Part shown: piece by piece, positions 13,243 to 24,100 of the stretch
How the letters are laid out: each line of letters begins with the position of its first letter
Numbering within the stretch: the stretch's first letter is position 1
Source: Chamaecrista fasciculata
Lineage: Eukaryota; Streptophyta; Magnoliopsida; Fabales; Fabaceae
Direction of reading: 5' to 3'
DNA length: 64,000 bases
Assembly (NCBI GenBank): GCA_003254925.1
Contig: QANZ01029198.1
Location: 27,978-91,977 of the forward strand
Notes under the pieces: model-generated
The model's database searches: none
Told to the model about the DNA's origin: nothing
The model's input: only the letters and a program-made list of their open reading frames with translations
Program-made: the position numbers and the translations under genes

Positions 13243-13671
13243 GGGTAAATTATACTTTGGTACTTTATGATTTGATCCTATTTCACTTTAGTATTCTGTG
13301 ATTTGAAACCTAACACTTTGATACCCTGTGATATTCTCCATTAACACTTTGATACCCTTTAGAGCTATTTTTTAATTTTAACCATAACAAATATTGCAAA
13401 AATTACATATTGACCCCAAAAAAAATTCAAAACATTACAAATAGGTCCCTGAATACATATTATCTAGGGACTAAAATGAAAACTTTAAAAAAGAATTAGG
13501 GTCAATATGTAATTTTTACAAAATTTGTTATGGTTAAAATTATAAAATAGCTCTAAAGGGTACCAAAGGGTTAATGGAGAATACCACAAGGTACCAAAAT
13601 GTCAGGTTTCAAACCACAGGTACCAAAGTAAAATAAGATCAAATCAGAAGATACCAAAATATAATTTATCC
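13243..13671. repeat. GGGTAAATTAYAC-family inverted-repeat element, copy 1
   Basis: Starts GGGTAAATTATACTTTGGTA and ends in a diverged inverse (TATAATTTATCC). The arms (~130 bp) repeat 'cactttggtaccctgtggtttg'-type phrases and face each other around a non-coding core containing 'gggtcaatatgtaatttt'. The flanks (ATTTTTTTT and TGTTTCTTT) are only a weak candidate 9-bp duplication. It is an older copy of the same family as those at 14031 and 18085. Confidence 0.75.
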
Positions 13672-14030
13672 TGTTTCTTTTAAACGACAATCTGGATGAG
13701 AGGTTAATTCCCTACCTCAATCAACTTAGTAGGTTTTTTCTTATTTAGTTTTAAAGCATTATAAGAAAAAATCACTATAGGTTGACTTGTTCAAACTTCA
13801 AACATAAATGTTATGTTTTTATGTTTTAAAAAGAGAGAAAATTATACATTTTTTTCGGTAGAAAAAATTATACATATTTACTTAACCACCGTAACAACAA
13901 TAATAATCAAAATTTTTTTTATTAGGTACGGTTAGTTATATAATACTAACATGTTCTATCTTTATATATGTCCACAGTTAAGTTATTAATGAATAATTTT
14001 TTTTTAAATAATTTTTCTAATAGTTTTTTT

Positions 14031-14458
14031 GGGTAAATTACACTTTGGTACCCTATGATTTGGTCATATTTCACTTTGATACCCTGTGGTTTAAAAAATG
14101 ACACTTTGGTACCCTGTGGTATTCTCCATTAACACTTTGGTACCCTTTGGAGCTATTTTGTAATTTTAACTATAACAAGTTTTGCAAAAATTATATATTG
14201 ACCCCAAAATTTTTTTAAAGTTTTTATTTTAGTCCCTAGATAATATGTATCCAGGGACCTCTTTATAATTTTCTAGAAATATTGGGGTTAATATGTAATT
14301 GTTGCAAAATTTGTTATGGTCAAAATTACAAAATAACTCCAAAGGGTACCAAAGTGTTAATGGAGAATACCACAGGGTATCAAAGTGTCATTTTTTAAAC
14401 CACAGGGTACCAAAGTGAAATATGACCAAACCACAGGGCATCAAAGTGTAATTTACCC
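14031..14458. mobile_element. GGGTAAATTAYAC-family inverted-repeat element, copy 2, with target duplication
   Basis: Starts GGGTAAATTACACTTTGGTA and ends with the inverse. Long inverted arms flank a non-coding core. The 10 bases TAGTTTTTTT lie immediately on both sides (14021-14030 and 14459-14468), a target duplication of the 9-10 bp size made by Mutator-like transposases. It is therefore best described as a non-autonomous MULE/MITE. Confidence 0.82.
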
Positions 14459-14554
14459 TAGTTTTTTTATTGTCTTCCACTCCTAATTATTTGACTATCA
14501 CTCATTTAATTTGGTCAACTCCATGCATAATTCTTTGTACATGTATGATAGATA

Positions 14555-14775
14555 CATACTTCTTTGAATGTTTGGACTAACCCACTCTATGATAGATGCT
14601 ACCTTAATTTTCTCTTTGATAATCTCATTCATGTTTCTAGTATGATCACTCATTCATCGTAAAATTCTCATCTCAGTTACGTTAAATTTATGTTCATATT
14701 GCATTTTTATCACCCAACATTCAGTATCATACAATATAGTACGTCTTATAGTGGTGCAATAAATTTTCCTTTTTG
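14555..14775 (-). pseudogene. Remnant of a LINE reverse transcriptase C-terminus
   Basis: Read on the minus strand, 14775-14657 gives KRKIYCTTIRRTILYDTECW...EMRILR, then a TGA, then MSDHTRNMNEIIKEKIKVAS down to about 14560. The pattern (K-F/I-Y-x-T, R-x-x-x-L-Y-x-T-E-C-W, E-M-R-x-L-R, then a W/stop before M-S-x-H-T-R) is the conserved tail of plant RTE/L1-like non-LTR reverse transcriptases. The internal stop replaces the usual Trp codon. Only this ~70-residue piece is preserved; no endonuclease or catalytic RT domain was found nearby. Confidence 0.75.
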
Positions 14776-15281
14776 TTGAAGTGATACTTTTTATCATAGA
14801 CATAGATAAACCTTCATCCACCCTCCTTGAATTATATGATTTATCATTTATGTCATTCAATCTTTTATTTATCAATAAAATAAGATATATAGCAATATTA
14901 CTAACAATATTATTTAATTGACAACTTAGTCTTAAGAAAAATTTAAAAAAAATTGAATGTACCATTTAATTTTTTTAAATATTAATAAGTATATTGTTTA
15001 ATTATTAGAAGACAAAACTATTTTAATAATTCAATGACCAAATTGTTAAATTATTCTAAAATAAACCACCCTCTTTTATAAATTAAAGGATCATATTTAA
15101 AAAAATAAATTTTATGGTGTGTGCGGTAAAATAAATTTTTTCATTTCATATTTTTTTTAAAAAAAATTTGAGTATTTTGATAACCACAGATTGACTTTTT
15201 CGGAGATCCGAAATATCTAATGATATTATAATTTGTTAAAAAAATATTTTTATTAAAAAGAGAACGAGGTAGAATTTTGAG

Positions 15282-15289
15282 TATAAATA
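15282..15289 (+). promoter_or_regulatory. TATA box upstream of the P5CS-like exon
   Basis: TATAAATA stands 135 bases before the ATG at 15424. The 15310-15423 leader between them is C/T-rich and free of upstream ATG, like a plant 5' UTR. Confidence 0.5.
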
Positions 15290-15423
15290 GTGGATAAGTT
15301 GGAGATGGAGTTTCCTCAAGCCAAAGGCTTTGGAAGCCTCATTTGTTGTTGAAGCCTCTTATATCACTCTTGAATCTTTGGTTCTATTTTTCTCTCCGAG
15401 TTAACTCAGAGAATTAAGTAAAC

Positions 15424-15603
15424 ATGGCTATGGAGCATCATCCTATTCCTCTGAACGGACTCACCATGTTTCTGAGCAACCCGCCCGAGTTGCCTCACTC
15501 AAACGGGTCGACTCAGCTCGCCTTCCCTTCTGACGACACCGATTTCACCAACGTCGATCCTTCTCGCACTTTCGTCAGGAAAGTCAGGCGCCTCATCGTT
15601 AAG
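15424..15603 (+). CDS. Orphan P5CS-like first exon (60 codons)
   Basis: An open exon begins with ATG at 15424 and ends in AAG followed by GT. Its last residues (VDPSRTFVRKVRRLIVK) align with the N-terminus of plant P5CS, including the first exon of the complete gene 5 kb downstream ([17 protein letters not shown]). It ends at exactly the same splice point and phase (phase 0 after VVK/IVK). The 43 preceding residues are not recognised and do not look like a clear signal or transit peptide. No further P5CS exons follow before 20575. It is either a truncated duplicate of the gene's 5' end or an alternative first exon that could splice over 5.4 kb to the acceptor before 21017, which would stay in frame. 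Which of the two is not decidable from sequence. Confidence 0.6.
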
Positions 15604-17740
15604 GTCCGGTTCAACATTTTCTTTCTTTCTTTCCTTATGTTTTTTGTTTTGCAGATTATATTAACAATTCACTCATCAAAATATCATGGAACTCGGTCTT
15701 TAAAAAATCAAAACGGTATATTATTTAGTAATTGAAAAATTAAAATGTTATTTTATTTAATTGAAATATCAAAACGGTATTCTCTTTAGTCCATACGAAA
15801 GATTAATGAACATGTAGTTTTGATTTATCAGGGATTAAATTATATATTTTAATTTTTTAAAACATAGTTGTCAATTCAGTGAACATGTTGTTTTGATTTA
15901 TCAGGGATTAAATTGTATATTTTAATTTTTTAGAGACCCAGTTATCAGCTCAGTGAACTTTTTCGAGACTAAATTATTTTTTACTTTTTTTTATATCGAG
16001 ATTAAACTAATAGTTTAGTCTTTGAAAGATTACAAAATTGACAATTTAGTCTTTGAAAGATTGAAATGAACAATTTAGTCGTTGAAAAAATCAAACCATA
16101 TACTAATTAGTCTTTGAAAAAAGTCAAGACTAAATTGTGTATTTTAATCTTTTAAGGATTAAATTGTCAATTCAATAATTTTCCAAGGACCAATTGTTAA
16201 TTTACTTTCATATCCATATATATCTTGAATTTCTTTTTAGCTTTACAACATATTAGCTTTGAAAATTTACTTTCAGTATCACAGTCAAAACTCATGTTTT
16301 TTTTTTTTCTTGTTTTACTGGTTTCTCGTAACAACCTTTTCCATAATAATGAGAACGAGTCTCTCATCGGTCTCTACAAAAAGGTATTTTAAAAAAACTC
16401 GGAGAAATTGAAGAGGGGATATAATTATGAAATGAGTATTTTTCGTTTTTTATATTCTATTATTCATGTTAAGTTTGTTAGAGATAATTGAGGTAGACGT
16501 GTGGCATTAATTAGCACGAAGATTACGTGATTATTGGATTTTTAACTATTAATAGAACTATGATGTGATAGAACACCGAGCCTTATGATACTATTTACGA
16601 TTTCAGTAGCAGTTAAACATTTCGATGTAATATTAATTTAACTTTATGTTACCTAAAAGTTAGAACATTTAACTTAAAAAAAAATACCACAGGCATAATG
16701 TGAAAGCTTTTTGTTTCTTCTACTTTCGTTGCACCCCATGAATGCTCTCTCAAAGGTATCATTTGTAGTTACTAGTAAGTTATACAAGTGACCACATGAT
16801 CAATTTTGGCTGTTTCTGAAAATATCTAGTCAGTTTATATGGCCGTTAATGAACAATCTTGGGTTTTTAGGTTAAAGAAATGAATCTCAACTATATAGTT
16901 TTCTGGACAAAAAAACTATATAGAAAAATGAAATGGTTAACAAAATCTAAATTATATCTTTAAAAAATTAGGAAAAAAGAAAAGGGAACTAACATATATG
17001 TGAGGTTCATAAAAAAATCTAACGCTTTTTTTTTTTCATTTATTGAAGTATAAATTTTAATAATATTTTTTGCTATCAAAATTTTATAACAAGTGTCGCT
17101 CTTTGACGGGTGACCTTTTAAAGAACTAGATAGCTCAAATTATTTAGCTTTCAACCGTTAAATTTATCTTTTTTTTTTTTATTTTGATATTTGTCTTTTA
17201 TAAACTAAAAAACAGACTACACAAAATTCTAAGACAGCAAAAAATTAAATCCAATAGTTAGAGACTAGATTGCTTAAAGTCTCAAAGTATCTACCTCTCC
17301 ATAGAATTACTTGGTTGGAAGCCAAATCCTCTCAATTTATCATAATGTTTGATATAAATTTTAGATTTTTTTAAAATTATTAAATTATAATTTGATTTTT
17401 AAAAAATTAAAATTAATAATTTAATTTTTAAAATAATGAGACGATATATTCGTTACTTTGCAGAAGAGTTAAATGGTATAGATTAAATTATCAACTCTTT
17501 TAAAAAGAAAATTATTAATTTACTTCAAATTAACTCTTTGGTAATAGATACATTTTTTTCATTTAGTTTGGTGGAAATGTAATTTTATTCTAAATGAAAT
17601 ATTATTTTCTTATTTTTTTTGAAATTATTTGTAGCACTGTTAATGAAATTATAACATGCAAAAGAAAAGAGTGAATAATTTTTTATTTAGTTAGTTGAGT
17701 CTTGAATTAAAATGAGTAATATAGGGAATGCTCACAAAGT
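15604..17740. other. AT-rich region between P5CS-like exon copies
   Basis: Contains a 73-74 bp tandem duplication (15808-15954) and several 'tttagtctttgaaagatt'-type repeat phrases at 16000-16200. No exon similar to P5CS exon 2 or later was found. The rest is low-complexity AT-rich DNA. Confidence 0.55.
15808..15954. repeat. 73-74 bp tandem duplication
   Basis: Two adjacent copies, 15808-15880 and 15881-15954, both starting 'gaacatg.tgttttgattta' (one variable base) and both ending in 'tca.ctcagt'-like sequence. They differ at only a handful of positions, so the duplication looks recent. Confidence 0.85.
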
Positions 17741-17746
17741 AACAAA

Positions 17747-17980
17747 TAAACGGTGCGTTTTTTTTAAAGGAAACTATTACCAACTAATATTTCTCTTTCT
17801 TACCCTTCCTCCCACCCTCCCTATACTTCCATATAGTCGCTTTCTTTTTCTCACTTCTCAGCCGAACCTTGATCGGTTCTCCATAGATCTTAATTGCTGC
17901 TTAATCAGCTGAACCTTGATCGGTCCTCCATAGATCCTAATTGCTGCTTAATCAAGAATGTCAAACGTGTAGTCGTCAAG
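17747..17980 (+). pseudogene. Dead duplicate of the P5CS promoter-proximal region and first exon
   Basis: Bases 17930-17980 correspond base for base in length (51 bp) to P5CS exon 1 at 20575-20625. The start codon is changed to ATA, a TTT codon to TTA, and the donor GT after AAG to AT. Upstream similarity continues through the 5' UTR (AACCTTGATCGGTCCTCCAT) to the 'tttaaaggaaac' box near 17764, matching 20425. A 47-bp internal tandem duplication (17860-17906 and 17907-17953) repeats the UTR/ATG segment. It cannot encode a start or splice normally. Confidence 0.85.
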
Positions 17981-18084
17981 ATATTACAACTTATGATATA
18001 TTGTAACCTTAAGGAATTAAAAATATAATTAATGTTATCATCAAATAAAAATCTTCAATTTTTCATATTTTCTTATTATTTTTA

Positions 18085-18493
18085 GGGTAAATTACACTTT
18101 AGTACCCTGTGGTTTGACCCTATTTCACTTTGGTACCCTGTGGTTTGAAACTTGACACTTTGATACCTTTTGGAGCTACTTTGTAATTTTAACCACAACA
18201 AATTTTGCAAAAACTACATATTGACCCTAAAAAGTTTTCAAAAAATTACAAATAGGTCAAAAAATTAAAAAATTACAAATAGGGACTAAAATGAAAACTT
18301 AAAAAAATTTTGGGGTCAATATATAATTTTTGCAAAATTTGTTATTGTTAAAATTACAAAATAGCTCCAAAGGGTACCAAACTGTTAAAGGAGAATACCA
18401 CAGTCCACAGAGTATCAAAGTGTCAGATTTCAAACCACAGGGTACCAAAGTGAAATTGGGTCAAACCACAAGATACTAAAGTGTAATTTACCC
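18085..18493. mobile_element. GGGTAAATTAYAC-family inverted-repeat element, copy 3, with perfect 9-bp target duplication
   Basis: Starts GGGTAAATTACACTTTAGTA and ends with the inverse GTGTAATTTACCC. It is flanked by TTATTTTTA at 18076-18084 and 18494-18502. Arms of ~130 bp flank a core with 'gggtcaatatataatttttg'. The 9-bp duplication and long TIRs indicate a Mutator-like non-autonomous element. Confidence 0.88.
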
Positions 18494-20400
18494 TTATTTT
18501 TATGAAGAATTTATAGGTTAGATTAGGCTTGAGTCCAGATTTTTTTTATATATTTAATATTAATTTATTAGAAACTATAAGATATATTATTTTTTTAAAT
18601 ATCTAATTATCGAAGAAAGAATATGAAAAATAAAAATAAAAATTTTATATGTAATTTATACTCTAAATTTTACTTAAATAATGAGTACTTTTTAATTTTT
18701 TGGTTGGCACTTGGGAACATAAAAATTAACAACAGATTTTTTTTTTGGTTATTAGTTTTTTTGGGTAAAATATAAATTGATTCCCGGGTATTGGGAAATT
18801 TGGTCAAGTACTAGCTAGTGTCTGTTGTGAGAGGCGAGCATCACGCTTTTGTTTGTTTTACTTGTTGCTATCTTGCGACGACACGTGACCCAACAAAGTA
18901 CAATCAGAATCCGTGATCCCCTTTTAATTATTTCTTTATTTTTTTTTTGTTACAAAAGATACATATTTCTATTTTTAGGAATTGCTTAAATAATATTTAT
19001 GAACTTCCAGTTAAATGTTTTTGATTAAGGAAATTTTTTTATGACTATATTTTTAATTTTACCTTTAAAACATATTTATTGTCAATTAATCTTTAAAAAT
19101 TTTATCTTTTATATTATTTTTAATAAATTCAAGTGGTTTTTAAAAAGGAGTCAAGATTTAAGTTTTTTAAAGAAAATTGCATTATATGTTTTAAATTATG
19201 AAGAATTTATTAATCCATTAGATGAATGTAATAATAATAATAAAAAGGTAAAATTTTAAAAATAAAATTGACGATCAATAAATTGTAAAAATGAAATTAA
19301 AAATTAATATAAAGTTTAGAAATCAAAAGTATATATAATTTCCTTTTATAAAAAAATTGAAAAAAACAACATTTATACTATTTTTCAATTTCAAATTTAA
19401 CTTTCTAAAAAGACTAGTTAGGTACATTTTAGTATATAGATTATATTTATTAAATTTAGTCATGGGAGTTGGAGAAAAAAAAGGGATCACGGTTTGAAGA
19501 GAAATTGAAGATGAGATTTTTTTTAAAAGAAGGATCTTTAAAGGTTTGAGTTTGTGTGTGGTTATGGTGGTAGTATACAAGCATGATCTGTTTTATGGTA
19601 AAATTAATTTTAAAATAGTATTAAAATTAATCTTTACGTAAATTTTATTGTTGACAATTTATACTTCCATTCCATGACGTTTTTTATTGGTAATATTTCA
19701 TTTCTTAATTCTACAGTATATTTTTAAAAATAATCACCCAATCTATTGTAATTTGGCCAATAGTGAGCATAAATAGCAAAAAAATAATTATAAAGTTAAA
19801 AGAATAAACTAACAATCAATTTTTTATTACATTTTAGCTAATATTAAAAAATAAAGTTTAATTTGTTTAAATAATTATTATTCTAGAACCACTGCAAAAA
19901 TTCAAATATACAAAAAAAAAAAACATTGAAAGAATCAAAACATCGAATCCCGTAAGCCTCTAATAGAAAATCATTATCTTTCTACTCTCTCCGGTTCTAT
20001 ATATCTGATGTTTTTGAGAACTTTTTTTTTTAAAATATCTGATGTTTTTCAAATTCAAGAGAATATTTATTATTATTTTTACCATTCTATCCCTATTATA
20101 TATAGTAGAGTCATAAATAAATAAACATTTCCCAAGTAATTTAATAGGGATAATTTAGTCTTTTTATCTCATTTTTCTCTTATTTTAAATAAACTAATCC
20201 TTAATCTGTGTGCATTTACCTTAAACATTAGATATATAAAAGGGAGGGATTACTTTATTAACACAAACAACAAACAATAAAAGACAATAAATAATAAATT
20301 GAATTAAAATGAATAATAAAATATAAAAGTAATGAGTGAGTCAAAACAAAACAAGCAACCAATAAATAATAAATACCCCTAAATGAACAAATAAACGACT
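18494..20400. other. AT-rich intergenic region upstream of P5CS
   Basis: No coding or RNA gene seen. Frames at 19041-19259 and 19323-19580 are Lys/Phe/Asn-rich AT shadows. A short direct repeat of 'atctgatgttttt' occurs at 20005 and 20038. The distal P5CS promoter presumably lies in the last few hundred bases. Confidence 0.5.
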
Positions 20401-20403
20401 AAT

Positions 20404-20410
20404 ACGTGGC
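20404..20410 (+). promoter_or_regulatory. ABRE-like motif (ACGTGGC) upstream of P5CS
   Basis: ACGTGGC matches the core of abscisic-acid response elements bound by bZIP (ABF) factors. It lies 165 bases before the P5CS ATG and just upstream of a weak TATA-like 'tttttaaagg' at 20421-20430. P5CS genes are known to be induced by drought and ABA. A function here is inferred from motif and position only. Confidence 0.5.
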
Positions 20411-20574
20411 AGGTGCGCCGCGTTTTTAAAGGAAACCAAAGTTGCTTTCATGTTTTGGGTCCAAACCCTCCTTCTCTTTCTTCTTCACTTCAATCTCTTC
20501 TTCCCACACACTCTCTACACAGAGTCGTTTTCTTCTTCTTCTCATTCCTCAGCCAAACCTTTGATCGGTCCTCC

Positions 20575-21146
20575 ATGGATCCTAATCGCAGCTTTGTCAA
20601 GAATATCAAGCGTGTAGTCGTTAAGGTCTGCCTGCATTACTTCTATATTTCTGTTTCATTGATCTCATTCCTTTATGATTTTTCTCATTTTTATAAATCC
20701 TGAGAAAATGTTAGGATCAGCGTGAATCGGTTTTGTTGTTGCTCTGTACATTCTTGTCGAAATTTCGTTCGTTTTATTGCGATTGGTTTTGTGTTTGTGA
20801 AGATTGACGTTGAGTTTTGTTATTTGTTTGAGAAATTTCGATTTCGTATAGATTTTGGATTTATTTCCAATGGCATTGTATTGAGAATCAGCCGAGAAGA
20901 ATGAGATTTGCCTCGCGAAACTCTAGTTGATTCTCCTGATTCTCATAAATGACGTTGTTTTGATGGACTTTTCAAGTGGATTGAAATGTAATTTACTTAA
21001 ATTACTGTATTTGTAGGTTGGAACAGCTGTGGTTACTCGAAGCGATGGAAGATTGGCACTTGGAAGACTTGGAGCTTTATGTGAACAGGTATCACTGATA
21101 ACGCCAGTCTAAGACTAATAAGATTTAGACCTAACTGGGAAAAATG

Positions 21147-21179
<33 letters not shown>

Positions 21180-24100
21180 CTGCAAATTGTCAATTTCTGC
21201 AGCTCAAAGAACTAAACACCCAAGGGTATGAGGTGATACTGGTGACATCAGGTGCTGTTGGTCTTGGTCGCCAAAGACTACGATATCGCAGATTGGCCAA
21301 TAGCAGGTTCTTAAATTTGCTCTGAAACTATAGTGACTATGTTTTACATGGATTGATTTCTACTGATTACTGGTTTACCATTTTCATTTCATCAATTTTT
21401 AATAGCATTTACTAAATTATAAAAGCTTTGGCAGTATCTGATGTTAATGACACATAACATAGACACATTTGTATGTTTTATCAAAAGGAACCGTGATTGT
21501 TTTGCTGATCTCTTCATTGTCCTGTAAAACTAGTCTAGGTTTTATACTTAAAACTTTTAGCATTTAAGGATTTCATGATGCTGAGTTTTAGCATTTTTCG
21601 TCTTGAGATTGAGAATGATGATTGTAAAAATCTTTTGCTAATTATGCAGCTTTTCTGATCTTCAAAAGCCACAAGGTGAGCTTGATGGAAAAGCTTGCGC
21701 AGCTGTTGGGCAGAGTAGTCTCATGGCTCTTTATGATACCATGTTCAGCCAGGTGGATAAAATACTAATCTGCTAATTTAATATGCCTTCATATGAGAGT
21801 TTTTTTTTTATTTAAGTAATAATATCAAATTTTCCTTTATATTTATGCTAATCTGAGATTTGCTTGGGTGCAGCTTGATGTCACTTCGTCGCAACTTCTT
21901 GTGAATGATGGCTTCTTTAGGGATGCAGGTTTCAGAAAACAACTGTCGGACACAGTCAACTCATTATTAGAATCAAGGGTTATTCCTATTTTCAATGAAA
22001 ATGATGCTGTTAGTACTAGGAAGGCACCTTATGAGGTATGCTCATTTTTCCTTATGTTTTTTAATCTGATTTCTGAACTATCTGTTTTGATCCTCTCTAT
22101 TGAATTATGATGAGAATGATTAGTTATTTATGGAAATCTGGCTGCATTAATGGTGGGAATATTCTATATTCTTTTGGATTCTTACAATTCATGTCTTATT
22201 TACTACTTTCAAAATTTCGTCAATCTGCCTTTATTTTAGACAATCTAGATCCTCTAAATTTGGCCCCTGAATTTCTCTGTAATTCAAAGAGAGATGCGTT
22301 TCACTCCTATCTCTCTCTGAATTACAGAGAAATTCAGAGAGGTCAATTACAGAGGATCTAATTTTTATTTAAGAACCTAACAAAAATAGTTAGTTTGATT
22401 CTGTTCATTTTTTGGTGATAGGTGATTTCCTCTAATCGTAAGCACTATCTGCAGGATTCTTCTGGAATTTTCTGGGATAATGACAGCTTGGCGGGTCTAT
22501 TGGCTTTGGAACTGAAAGCTGACCTTCTTGTTTTACTTAGTGATGTAGAGGGCCTTTATAGTGGTCCTCCAAGTGACCCAAAGTCGAAGCTAATTCATAC
22601 ATATATAAAAGAGAAACATCAAGGGGAAATTACTTTTGGAGACAAGTCAAGATTGGGAAGAGGTGGTATGACTGCTAAAGTCAATGCTGCAGTTTGTGCT
22701 GCTTTTGCTGGCACCCCAGTCATTATCACAAGGTATCTTTAATTTTGTGTTTTTTTATTGTCTGTCCAGTCTCTGAGGCTTTATCCTTAATTATTTGGAC
22801 TCATGGTGAGAGAGTCTCCCAATAGGGAAAACTACATTCACAAAGTCTCGAACCTGATACCTTGCTTAAGCAATATCAAGTTGCCTACCACTTGTATTAA
22901 CCTTTGTTGGTTTTATTTTGTGTTTTATTGATATGGCCCAAGATGTTCTACTAAGTCATTATGAGCAATAACTCTGATTCTTCTCTTATCTCTCTTTCTG
23001 TACATTTACGATTTTGTCAAATTCATTGCATTTATTAATTATGAGGAAACACATATTTTACTTATTTTACTGACTTTGAATTGAATTCAATTTCCTTTGA
23101 AGTGGCTATGCTACAGACAACATTATAAGAGTGCTTCAGGGGGAGAAAATAGGAACTGTGTTTCATAAAGATGCACATCTGTGGACCACTGTCAAGGAAG
23201 TGAGCGCTCATGACATGGCAGTTGCAGCACGTGATAGTTCTAGAAGACTTCAGGTATGTGTAATAGCGGACTTGGATCTGCTGCAGTGTAATGCACTGCA
23301 ATTTAGAGAGAGAAAGAAAGAGTTAAAGAGAGAAAATATTAGTGGGGCCCACATTTTTCTCTCTAACTCCTTCTTTCTCTCTCTAAACTGCAATGCATTT
23401 GATGCACTGCAGAGGATCCACTTCCATATGAACGAAACCCCATATCGGCTATGTGTGCAAGTGTGCACAAGTAAATATTCGTATTATGTGATTAACAGTC
23501 ATGTTAAATATTTTAACCCTTGATATTTGGTAAAAAAAAGTGTATAAATGAATGTGAAAGATCTAGTTTACTTTCATGAGTTTAAATATTTTTCAAGAGT
23601 GAACCAATGTAGGTACTTTCTTTTGTATAACATTTTTTTTTGTCACAGGTCCTCAATTCTGAAGAAAGGCGGAAAATACTATTGGCAGTAGCTGATGCTC
23701 TGGAAGCAAATGAAAATTTGATCAGGCATGAGAATAAGGCTGATGTTACTGTTGCAGAGGAGGCTGGACTTGAGAAATCACTGATTTCACGTTTAACCCT
23801 GAAACCTGAAAAGGTAATCACTTTGTTGTTTACTTAAAAAAGATGTGTAGAGTTATCATTTCCTTAGCTTTCTGTTACTTTTACTATGGAAAATAACCAA
23901 ACCCGGTCCCTTTTTCTGTTTCTATTAGAACTTTCTTTCCTGACAAATAGTTCTTTATAATATTTAACAGATCTCTGGCCTTGTCAAGTCTATACGCATG
24001 CTGGCAGACATGAAAGAACCCATTGGTCAGATATTAAAGAAAACAGAGGTAGATTCCCTTTACATAACTATGTAGATAACAAATTGACACAAATTGTGGA

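Noticed and set aside
23131-23523. 130-residue frame extending P5CS exon 7
   Set aside because: It is read-through into intron 7 across a hairpin MITE; the GT donor at 23254 fits the conserved exon boundary.
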